This document shows, piece after piece, positions 1 through 6,133 of a stretch of DNA of 8,906 nt (its first letter is position 1; each line of letters begins with the position of its first letter). The position numbers and the translations under genes were made by a program. The notes under the pieces are model-generated. The model worked only from the letters and a program-made list of their open reading frames with translations, searched no databases and was not told the DNA's origin. The stretch is from positions 1-8,906 of the forward strand of contig CALJVD010000209.1 of assembly GCA_937974825.1 (NCBI GenBank), written 5' to 3'. Origin of the DNA: an uncultured Oceanospirillaceae bacterium. GTDB lineage: Bacteria > Pseudomonadota > Gammaproteobacteria > Pseudomonadales > Oceanobacteraceae.

Positions 1-1
1 C

Positions 2-697
2 TGCGCACTTTTAGAAGCCGGTGATATTAAATGCTGGGGGAAAATCCCAAGCGGCTTTTCAGCTAACAACCTTTTAGAATTAACAAATAAAAAGCCTAGT
101 CAACTTGCTACCGCCAGCGCCCATGCTTGTGTAGTGACTGAGGACAATCAAGTGCAATGCTGGGGCGATAGCAGCAAACTCGGACATTCAGAAAGCGAAG
201 CGACAGAGGTTACAGGCATTGATAACGCACTTTTTGTTAGCAGCAAAGGCAGCCATTCTTGTGCGCTGTTAAATAACGGTAGAGTAAGGTGTTGGGGCTC
301 TAACCTTAGGGGGCAGATTGGTAATGGTGATGGCGGCTCTGTTACTAGTACAGTCACAATACCCTCTAAAAACGTGATCAACCTATCACAAGTAGTCTCA
401 TTAAGCTCAGGTGAAAATTACAACTGTGCCGTCACACAACTCGGCCAAGTTAAGTGTTGGGGTAATAACGACAACGGACAGCTAGGCTTTACCAGTACAG
501 GCAGCTATAAACAACAATTCTACCCACAGGTCGCAGCATCTGGAATCTCTACCGCTGAAGAAGTCAGTGTCAGCCAAAATCACAGCTGCGCTCGCTTGAA
601 AAATGATGACGTCTATTGTTGGGGAAAAAACGACCGTGGGCAGCTAGGCAACGGAACCCAAAAAGGTAGTGATGAACCAGTAAGGGTGACCTTCTAA
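2..697 (+). CDS. RCC1-repeat beta-propeller protein, C-terminal part (5' end outside window)
   Basis: The frame is open from the first base of the window to a TAA at 695–697, giving 231 visible residues; the start lies upstream. Five repeats of about 42–55 residues each carry the motif C-x9-C-W-G, followed in the later copies by N-x-x-G-Q-L/I-G, the signature of RCC1 / alpha-tubulin-suppressor-like propeller blades. The CWG motifs begin at bases 32, 158, 290, 455 and 617. All ten visible cysteines belong to these pairs, which suggests one disulfide per blade and hence an exported or surface protein (inference; the N-terminus and any signal peptide are not seen). RCC1-like propellers mainly bind proteins; no enzymatic function can be assigned. 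Four of six arginines use AGA/AGG, unlike the CGY-dominated genes downstream, hinting at low expression or transfer. A 182-base gap separates it from moxR, so it is probably not part of that operon. Confidence 0.85.
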   Translation, partial: CALLEAGDIKCWGKIPSGFSANNLLELTNKKPSQLATASAHACVVTEDNQVQCWGDSSKLGHSESEATEVTGIDNALFVSSKGSHSCALLNNGRVRCWGSNLRGQIGNGDGGSVTSTVTIPSKNVINLSQVVSLSSGENYNCAVTQLGQVKCWGNNDNGQLGFTSTGSYKQQFYPQVAASGISTAEEVSVSQNHSCARLKNDDVYCWGKNDRGQLGNGTQKGSDEPVRVTF

Positions 698-729
698 ATG
701 GAACTGGGTCCTGTCCTTTGCATGGAACT
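698..729. repeat. Short direct repeat ATGGAACT (two copies) after the RCC1 gene
   Basis: The octamer ATGGAACT occurs at 698–705, immediately after the stop codon, and again at 722–729, a 24-base period. Between them lies GGGTCCTGTCC. No coding capacity is seen. It may be the relic of an extragenic repeat or chance; only the repeat itself is directly visible. Confidence 0.35.
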
Positions 730-745
730 TTGTAGCGTATTTTTT

Positions 746-776
746 ATCTAGGTGAGCGCCATACACTCATCTAGAT
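746..776. other. 11-bp dyad / stem-loop between the RCC1 gene and moxR
   Basis: ATCTAGGTGAG at 746–756 pairs with CTCATCTAGAT at 766–776. Ten pairs are Watson–Crick and one is G·T, around a 9-base loop. Six T residues (740–745) precede it on the + strand and none follow, so it is not a canonical intrinsic terminator in either direction. It could be an operator, or a processing or weak termination hairpin for the RCC1 message. Confidence 0.4.
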
Positions 777-783
777 TACAACC

Positions 784-799
784 TACATAATAATATAAA
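784..799 (+). promoter_or_regulatory. AT-rich candidate -10 region for the moxR/bat operon
   Basis: This is the most AT-rich stretch of the gap before moxR. It holds overlapping -10-like hexamers: CATAAT at 786–791, TAATAT at 791–796 and TATAAA at 794–799. No TTGACA-like -35 sits at a proper distance, so the call is weak. A promoter somewhere in 698–879 is expected because a six-gene overlapping operon begins at 880. A small hairpin follows at 811–828 (GCCC/GGGC plus CAG/CTG with one bulged A), which would fall in the 5' leader. Confidence 0.2.
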
Positions 800-879
800 G
801 TGATATCAGCGCCCCAGTCACTGAGGGCAGTAAAATTATCAAATAACAATCGCATAAAACACAAGACGGAACATAAAGC

Positions 880-1839
880 ATGAGCATTCAAGCAGAATTC
901 GTTAAGTTAAATAATCTTTTACAACAACAAATTATCGGTCAGCCACATTTGGTAGAGCGTCTGCTGATTTGTCTATTAAGTGATGGTCACCTACTGGTCG
1001 AAGGTGCTCCAGGGTTAGCAAAAACCAAAGCCATTAATTCTTTAGCACAGCATGTGGAAGGAGACTTTAAACGTATTCAGTTTACTCCAGACTTACTGCC
1101 CGGGGATGTCACAGGTACTGAAATTTACCGTCCACAACAACAATCGTTTGATTTCCAAGCCGGTCCTATTTTTCATAACTTAATTTTGGCCGACGAAATC
1201 AACCGAGCGCCAGCCAAAGTTCAAAGCGCCCTACTCGAAGCCATGGCCGAGCGTCAGGTAACAGTGGGTGGAGTTACCCGTAAGTTACCCGAACTCTTTA
1301 TTGTGATGGCAACGCAAAACCCCATTGAGCAAGAAGGTACCTATCCGCTACCTGAAGCACAGCTCGACCGTTTTTTAATGCACGTGGTTATCGACTATCC
1401 TAACGCCGACTCTGAACTACAGATTCTACGCTTAGCTCGTGGAGAGGCGTTAAATGTTGCGCAAGAACGCATCGAAAAGCTCAGTCAGACCGATATTTTA
1501 GCGGCGCGCCAAGAAATTCTGAACTTGCACCTAAGTGAAGCGGTAGAGCAGTATATTGTGCAGTTGGTGATGGCAAGTCGCAGACCTGAGCACTATGGTG
1601 ATGATTTAGCCAGTTGGATCGAATATGGCGCCAGTCCGCGTGGTACCATTGCTTTAGAACGTTGTGCTCGCGCGCATGCGTGGCTGCATAACAAAGACTT
1701 TGTGAGCCCAGACGACGTACAAGCCGTTGCGCACGATGTGTTACGTCACCGTATCCTTCTAAGCTTTGAAGCAGAAGCGGCGGGTATGAACGTAGAAACC
1801 GTTATCAATGAATTAATTCAACGTGTCCCTGTAATCTAA
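880..1839 (+). CDS. moxR: MoxR-family AAA+ ATPase, first gene of the Bat operon
   Basis: This is a cytoplasmic AAA+ ATPase of 319 residues, typical length for MoxR. MoxR proteins act as ATP-driven chaperones paired with VWA-domain partners in maturation and stress tolerance. Visible motifs are Walker A G-APGLAKT at residues 42–49, Walker B LILADE at 101–106, sensor-1 ATQNP at 144–148, the arginine-finger region QLDRF at 161–165, and a sensor-2-like G-ASPRG around R254. The C-terminal third is the helical AAA lid. The ATG at 880 is preceded by a modest Shine-Dalgarno ACGGA at 866–870. The stop TAA shares its last A with the ATG of the DUF58 gene, a MoxR–DUF58 pairing conserved widely. A regulatory ATPase of another AAA class is unlikely given the MoxR-specific neighbours. 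Confidence 0.97.
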   Translation: MSIQAEFVKLNNLLQQQIIGQPHLVERLLICLLSDGHLLVEGAPGLAKTKAINSLAQHVEGDFKRIQFTPDLLPGDVTGTEIYRPQQQSFDFQAGPIFHNLILADEINRAPAKVQSALLEAMAERQVTVGGVTRKLPELFIVMATQNPIEQEGTYPLPEAQLDRFLMHVVIDYPNADSELQILRLARGEALNVAQERIEKLSQTDILAARQEILNLHLSEAVEQYIVQLVMASRRPEHYGDDLASWIEYGASPRGTIALERCARAHAWLHNKDFVSPDDVQAVAHDVLRHRILLSFEAEAAGMNVETVINELIQRVPVI

Positions 1840-2780
1840 TGAACTTCGAATCGTTTTTTACAGTTGGTACTCAGATAGACAGCAACCGTTTAGTGCAATT
1901 ACGCAAGCTAGCGACCATGTTGCCCTTAGCTAAGCAAAAGAAAGTACTAAACGATTTAAGCGGCAATCACAGTTCGTTCTTGCGTGGCCGTGGCATGGAC
2001 TATTCTGAAGTACGACAGTATCAAGCCGGTGATGATATTCGCAGCATGGACTGGCGAGTGACCGCTCGCACAGGCAAAGCACACGTTAAAGTCTTTCATG
2101 AAGAAAAAGAGCGCCCTGTTCTACTGCTCTGCGATTTACGCGCAGGTATGCAGTTTGGTAGTCAGCGTGCTTTAAAATCGGTACTTGCCGCAGATATCAC
2201 GGCATTAATTTCCTGGGCATCCTTACAAGCCGGTGACCGTGTTGGTGCTTTTTTATTTACTGACCAGCAAGAACTAAACTTACGCCCCCAACCCGGTCGT
2301 AAGGCTATTCTTCACCTGATACGTGAACTTGCCAGTTTAGGCACTAGCCAATCGGCCGATGCCAGCAGTCGATTACAGCAAGTGTTGCGTCACTTACGTC
2401 GTGTAGCACGCCCTGGCAGCCGTATTTATATAGTCAGTGATTGGTCAGGGTTCGATGAAGATTGCCAGCAGCACTTGTATCATATTAGCCGTCACAGCGA
2501 TCTGGTGGCTATTCATATTAGCGATCCATTAGAACAAGAATTGCCACCGCCTGGTGTCTATCCCATCGAAGACGGTCAACAGCACCTGCTTATTAACAGT
2601 GTTTCTGCTAATAATCGTGAGCAATACCGTCAGGCGTATGAAAGCAGACTGGTTGATTTGCAGCGTCAATTATTAAACTTACGCATTCCATTGATCCAAT
2701 TAAGTACAGCAGATCCTAACCCTTTTCCAACCTTAAGAAGTGGCTTAGGTCTGGGACAAAAAACAAGGGCTAACGCATGA
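1839..2780 (+). CDS. DUF58 domain protein (VWA-like partner of MoxR)
   Basis: This 313-residue protein has no signal peptide or membrane segment, so it is probably cytoplasmic. Residues 51–91 carry the DUF58 hallmark: R-G-x-D-Y-x-E-x-R-x-Y, then GDD-x-R-x-x-DW, then K-x-F-x-E-E. After it comes a VWA-like fold beginning at LLLCDL (95–100). The metal-site motif that would be D-x-S-x-S reads D99-L-R-A-G, so two serines are missing and metal binding is doubtful. A later strand, IYIVSDWS (196–203), matches the second VWA aspartate region. DUF58 proteins are encoded beside moxR and are thought to be MoxR partners or clients. The ATG overlaps the moxR stop by one base, and no Shine-Dalgarno is visible, so translation probably depends on termination–reinitiation. 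The 3' end overlaps the next gene by four bases (ATGA). Confidence 0.93.
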   Translation: MNFESFFTVGTQIDSNRLVQLRKLATMLPLAKQKKVLNDLSGNHSSFLRGRGMDYSEVRQYQAGDDIRSMDWRVTARTGKAHVKVFHEEKERPVLLLCDLRAGMQFGSQRALKSVLAADITALISWASLQAGDRVGAFLFTDQQELNLRPQPGRKAILHLIRELASLGTSQSADASSRLQQVLRHLRRVARPGSRIYIVSDWSGFDEDCQQHLYHISRHSDLVAIHISDPLEQELPPPGVYPIEDGQQHLLINSVSANNREQYRQAYESRLVDLQRQLLNLRIPLIQLSTADPNPFPTLRSGLGLGQKTRANA

Positions 2781-3253
2781 ACCAACAGCCGTTACCTTTA
2801 GACGATATTATTTTACCCGCAGCCGTAAGCTACTGGCCCCTTGCTTGGGGTTGGTGGCTAGCTATTGTCACTGCTATTACTCTTATCCTAGGTTTGAGCT
2901 TTTGGTTAGTTAAACACTTACAGTATAAGCGCCATCTTAAAGATGCCACAGAAGCTCTAGAGCATGCGACTGACTCATTGCAGGGTGCCGAACTCTTTAT
3001 AGCGGTTAATACTTGGCTTAAAACTCAAGCCGCCGCAGCCTTCCCTCAAGCTCAAAGCCTATACGGTGATGCTTGGATAGAGTTTCTTAATAGCAGTGCT
3101 GGTAAAGTTCTTTTTATTGATGAGCAGGCTTTAGCGCTTAGCCAAGGCATTTATCAGCCTATTCGTATTAACTGCGATGCAAACGCGCTTAAGAAAAATG
3201 CACTCTTGTGGCTAACGCTCAGCCGTGCATTAAAAGGAGGCCGCGAATGCTAG
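2777..3253 (+). CDS. DUF4381 single-pass membrane protein
   Basis: This 158-residue protein sits at the usual DUF4381 position, between the DUF58 and first VWA genes. It begins with a short N-terminal segment containing the family-typical proline/tryptophan stretch (LP at 13–14; YWPLAWGWW at 19–27). One membrane helix follows at about 24–46, then a basic KHLQYKRH at 46–53, which by the positive-inside rule puts the remaining ~105 residues in the cytoplasm. The C-terminal domain is helical with no catalytic motif. It could dock the cytoplasmic MoxR/DUF58 pair to the membrane VWA proteins (inference). The ATG at 2777 overlaps the previous stop as ATGA and has AAGGG at 2765–2769. The 3' end overlaps batA by seven bases. 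Confidence 0.88.
   Translation: MNQQPLPLDDIILPAAVSYWPLAWGWWLAIVTAITLILGLSFWLVKHLQYKRHLKDATEALEHATDSLQGAELFIAVNTWLKTQAAAAFPQAQSLYGDAWIEFLNSSAGKVLFIDEQALALSQGIYQPIRINCDANALKKNALLWLTLSRALKGGREC
3234..3240 (+). promoter_or_regulatory. Strong Shine-Dalgarno AAGGAGG for batA
   Basis: AAGGAGG lies six bases before the ATG at 3247, inside the end of the DUF4381 gene. It fixes the batA start at 3247 rather than at the in-frame GTG at 3208, which would add 13 residues and has no such site. Confidence 0.85.
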
Positions 3254-4257
3254 AGTTAAGTTGGCACTGGCCTTGGGCATTTTACTTATTACCGCTACCA
3301 ATTATTATTCGCTTGCTATTGCCAAGCAAAGAGCAACCACAAGCGGCTCTGCGTGTTCCTAATATTGGCGAGTGGCAACAGGCAACAGCACAGAGTACCG
3401 ATGTTAAAAAATCTGATTTTTTTACCCCTGCGTTCTTATTAGCTTTAATCGTTTGGGCGCTTATGCTTACCGCTTTAGCACGTCCGTTTAAGCTTGGTGA
3501 AGTCGTTGAAATGCCGATATCTGGCCGTGACTTATTACTGGCGGTCGACTTATCACCGAGTATGGAAATTGAAGATATGAAGCTAAACGGTCGTTCAACA
3601 AACCGTTTAGTGGTCACTAAACAAGTGATCAGTGAGTTTATTGAACGTCGCTCTGGTGACCGTTTGGGATTGGTGTTATTTGGTGATGAGGCGTATTTAC
3701 AAGCCCCCCTCACCTTTGACCGTAGCACCGTCAAAGACCTTTTACTTGAATCTCAAATAGGCTTAGCTGGGCAACGTACCGCCATTGGCGATGCATTAGG
3801 GTTATCGGTTAAGCGCTTGCAGAATGAGGCTGACAGCAGTCGTGTGATTGTGCTTTTAACCGATGGTACTAATAACGCTGGTGAATTAGACCCTCTAAAA
3901 GCCGCTGAGTTAGCCGCTCAAAATAACATTCGTATTTATACCATTGGTCTAGGAGCAGACGCCATGCAAGTGGCCAGCTTATTTGGTAGCCGTACTGTTA
4001 ACCCGTCAGCCGATATGGATGAAAAGGCCCTAATGCGTATTGCTGAACTCACTGGTGGAGCCTACTTTCGCGCTCGCAACACTCAAGAGCTAAATCAAAT
4101 TTACGCATTATTAGATGAGTTAGAACCTGCCGAGCAAGATCCACAAATATTTCGCCCGCAAAAGAACTTATATTATTGGCCATTATTATGGGCTTTTTGT
4201 TTAAGTTTAGTCTTGGCGTTGCACCAAGGTGTATTAGTAGGAGGTCGCCGTGGATAA
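3247..4257 (+). CDS. batA: BatA-like VWA-domain membrane protein
   Basis: From the ATG at 3247 this is 336 residues. Membrane segments are at about 8–25 and 60–80, followed by a von Willebrand factor A domain (about 93–290) and a C-terminal helix at 309–327. The metal-ion-dependent adhesion site is intact: D101-L-S103-P-S105, T178 within GQRTAIGD, and D206 within LLTDGTNN. The final residues GGRRG follow the last helix and would face the cytoplasm, placing the VWA domain in the periplasm. BatA proteins belong to the Bacteroides aerotolerance family and form membrane complexes with BatB; the mechanism is not settled. The start is set by the strong AAGGAGG. The first seven bases overlap the DUF4381 gene and the last eight overlap the next gene, so the product is translationally coupled on both sides. 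Confidence 0.95.
   Translation: MLELSWHWPWAFYLLPLPIIIRLLLPSKEQPQAALRVPNIGEWQQATAQSTDVKKSDFFTPAFLLALIVWALMLTALARPFKLGEVVEMPISGRDLLLAVDLSPSMEIEDMKLNGRSTNRLVVTKQVISEFIERRSGDRLGLVLFGDEAYLQAPLTFDRSTVKDLLLESQIGLAGQRTAIGDALGLSVKRLQNEADSSRVIVLLTDGTNNAGELDPLKAAELAAQNNIRIYTIGLGADAMQVASLFGSRTVNPSADMDEKALMRIAELTGGAYFRARNTQELNQIYALLDELEPAEQDPQIFRPQKNLYYWPLLWAFCLSLVLALHQGVLVGGRRG
4239..4244 (+). promoter_or_regulatory. Shine-Dalgarno AGGAGG supporting a GTG start
   Basis: AGGAGG lies five bases before the GTG at 4250. The next in-frame ATG codes for residue 53, after the first membrane helix, so the GTG start with this ribosome site is strongly preferred. Confidence 0.85.
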
Positions 4258-6133
4258 TCTATTTATTTTATCGGACGTCCACTTCTTACGCCCATTGTGG
4301 TTATTGCTGCTTATCCCCACACCCCTATTGTTATGGCTTTTAAAAAGACGTGTTCAACAAGCAAGCGCTTGGCAACGTATTATCGACCCACGTTTGCACA
4401 GCGTTATGCTCAACCAAGAGTCTCAGGTTAAGAAACAATCGTCTTACTGGCCATTATGGGCAATCGCTTGGTTGATCGCCGTCGTTGCACTGGCAGGGCC
4501 TGCATCAGTTAAGATTCCACAGCCCATCAGCAAGAACCATCAAGCATTAATTATATTGTTGGATATGTCGGCATCCATGGCTTCGCAAGACGTTGCCCCC
4601 TCAAGGGCAACTCGCGCTCTTCAAAAAGTGACCGATATTGTGCGCTCACGCACCGATGGCGTTACCGGCTTAGTCGTCTACTCAGGCGAAGCACACACAG
4701 TAACGCCTCTCACCGATGATACGCGCACCATTGAAACCTTACTGCCTGCGCTGTCGCCTTTTATTATGCCGGCACCTGGCAGTCGTCCTGAAAAGGCCGT
4801 TAAGCTTGGACGCGAACTGGCTAATAATGCAGGCGTACAACAAGCCGACTTATTATTAATTACCGACGGCATTCAAGAGCAAGATATTGAGCGCATACAG
4901 GCTGAATTACGCACAGGATTAAAGCTTAGTGTTATTACCGTGGGGACAGAGCAAGGAGCGCCTATTCCACTGCCGAGCGGTGGTTTCTTACGCGATCAGT
5001 CTAATCAGATTGTTCTGGCTCCGCTTGATTTAGAGCCTATTAAACAACTAAGCAGTCGTCTTAGTGCGCCATGGCGTGAACTAACAGTGGATGACCGCGA
5101 CTGGTTAGGGCTTGTTAGCCAACCCCACGACCTAGAGCAACACTCCGACAAAGCCCAACAAGAATTTGATTTATGGCGAGATGATGGCTTTTGGTTAATC
5201 TTCCTTCTTTTACCATTTACCCTGCTACTCTTTCGTCGTGGGGTCTTACTTTGCCTACCCTTAGCGCTTTGGGTTGCAGCGCCTGAACCTGTTGAAGCGT
5301 CCCCTTGGCTCAATGCTAACCAACAAGGCATGGCATTGTTTGAAACAGCACCAGATATGGCTGCAAACACCTTTACAGACTCTGCATGGAAAGGCAGTGC
5401 TTTTTACCGTGCCGGAGATTATGAAAGTGCCATAAATGCTTTTGAAACAGCCCCTGACACAGCAGATAACTTATACAACTTGGGTAATGCTTTAGCGCAA
5501 ACAGGTGAGTATCAAAAGGCCATCGATGCGTACGATAAAGCCCTTAAAAAGAAGCCTGACTTTCCTTCCGCTATTAAGAATAAGCAAATTATTGAAGATG
5601 CGATGAAACAACAGCAACAGCAGCAACAAGATGGCGAAGGTGACTCAGATTCTGACAACCAATCTAACCCTGGCGATGATTCACAAGAAAGCGATAGTTC
5701 ATCACAAGAACCATCGGATGATGACTCGGACAATGCCAATTCAGATTCCAGCCAAAATCAAACGGGCGATAATAACGATCAGCAAAGCGATGATTACAAC
5801 CCGCAAAAAGAAGACAACCACTCAGAGTCAGACAATCAAGATTCTGAGCAGCCAGATAATGCAAATAATTCCGAAGATGAGCAGCCACAAGATAACGAGC
5901 AGGTCTCACAACAAGAAACAGAAGAAGACGAATCATCGTCTGAACAAGAAGAGAACGCTAGCGCATTAACAGAAAGCTCTGAAGAAGGATTAACCCGAGA
6001 AGAACAAGAAGCCATGCAACGTTGGCTACAGAGTATTCCCGATAATCCTGGTAACTTATTGCAGCGCAAGTTTTTATATCAATATCGCCAATCAGCACCA
6101 GAAGAAAAGAATAGCGGAGAAGTGCTATGGTAA
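4250..6133 (+). CDS. batB: BatB–BatC fusion: VWA domain, TPR repeats and long acidic tail
   Basis: This 627-residue protein starts at GTG. Order: helix 14–32, basic loop (KRR at 32–34), helix 66–83, VWA domain about 96–280 with intact D105-M-S107-A-S109 and D206 (LLLITDG), then a helical pair at about 313–328 and 331–346 separated by FRR. TPR repeats follow at about 377–445, then seven glutamines (454–460), a 120-residue low-complexity tail (461–580), and a conserved C-terminal block (581–627) starting LTREEQEAM. The basic loops place both the VWA domain and the TPR/tail in the periplasm (inference). In Bacteroides, BatB and BatC are separate; here the VWA and TPR parts are fused, as commonly seen in gammaproteobacteria. 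The VWA part should pair with BatA; the TPR part is a protein-docking surface. It overlaps batA by eight bases and batD by seven. Confidence 0.95.
   Translation: MDNLFILSDVHFLRPLWLLLLIPTPLLLWLLKRRVQQASAWQRIIDPRLHSVMLNQESQVKKQSSYWPLWAIAWLIAVVALAGPASVKIPQPISKNHQALIILLDMSASMASQDVAPSRATRALQKVTDIVRSRTDGVTGLVVYSGEAHTVTPLTDDTRTIETLLPALSPFIMPAPGSRPEKAVKLGRELANNAGVQQADLLLITDGIQEQDIERIQAELRTGLKLSVITVGTEQGAPIPLPSGGFLRDQSNQIVLAPLDLEPIKQLSSRLSAPWRELTVDDRDWLGLVSQPHDLEQHSDKAQQEFDLWRDDGFWLIFLLLPFTLLLFRRGVLLCLPLALWVAAPEPVEASPWLNANQQGMALFETAPDMAANTFTDSAWKGSAFYRAGDYESAINAFETAPDTADNLYNLGNALAQTGEYQKAIDAYDKALKKKPDFPSAIKNKQIIEDAMKQQQQQQQDGEGDSDSDNQSNPGDDSQESDSSSQEPSDDDSDNANSDSSQNQTGDNNDQQSDDYNPQKEDNHSESDNQDSEQPDNANNSEDEQPQDNEQVSQQETEEDESSSEQEENASALTESSEEGLTREEQEAMQRWLQSIPDNPGNLLQRKFLYQYRQSAPEEKNSGEVLW
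5609..5989 (+). repeat. Poly-glutamine and Asp/Ser/Gln/Glu-rich low-complexity coding tract
   Basis: Seven CAA/CAG codons (5609–5629) lead into 120 codons made almost wholly of Asp, Ser, Gln, Asn and Glu (residues 461–580 of the BatB/C protein). About a third of residues are acidic and only one is lysine. It lacks exact tandem repeats beyond the glutamine run. The segment is very likely disordered and links the TPR domain to the conserved C-terminal block. The glutamine run mixes CAA and CAG, which limits slippage. Confidence 0.85.

Noticed and set aside
134..136. GTG as the start of the RCC1-repeat gene
   Set aside because: The same frame is open back to base 2 and encodes another complete C-x9-C-W-G repeat upstream, so the gene extends beyond the window.
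746..776. Rho-independent terminator for the RCC1 gene
   Set aside because: The stem is good, but the T-run precedes rather than follows it on the + strand and no U-tract exists in either orientation.
3208..3246. GTG at 3208 as the batA start
   Set aside because: The AAGGAGG at 3234–3240 is placed for the ATG at 3247, and the extra 13 residues merely read through the end of the DUF4381 gene.
3282..3734. 150-codon open frame on the minus strand opposite batA
   Set aside because: It is a shadow of a well-supported VWA gene with intact motifs; the translated product shows no domain and the strand is against the operon.
5609..5629. CAG/CAA microsatellite as a phase-variation switch
   Set aside because: The run mixes CAA and CAG with a triplet unit, so slippage would change glutamine number without breaking the frame; no on/off switching is expected.
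5631..5969. 112-codon open frame in another + frame, rich in Lys/Thr/Ile
   Set aside because: It lies wholly inside the low-complexity acidic tail of BatB/C. The biased codons of that tail remove stops in the shifted frame, and there is no ribosome site or recognisable domain.
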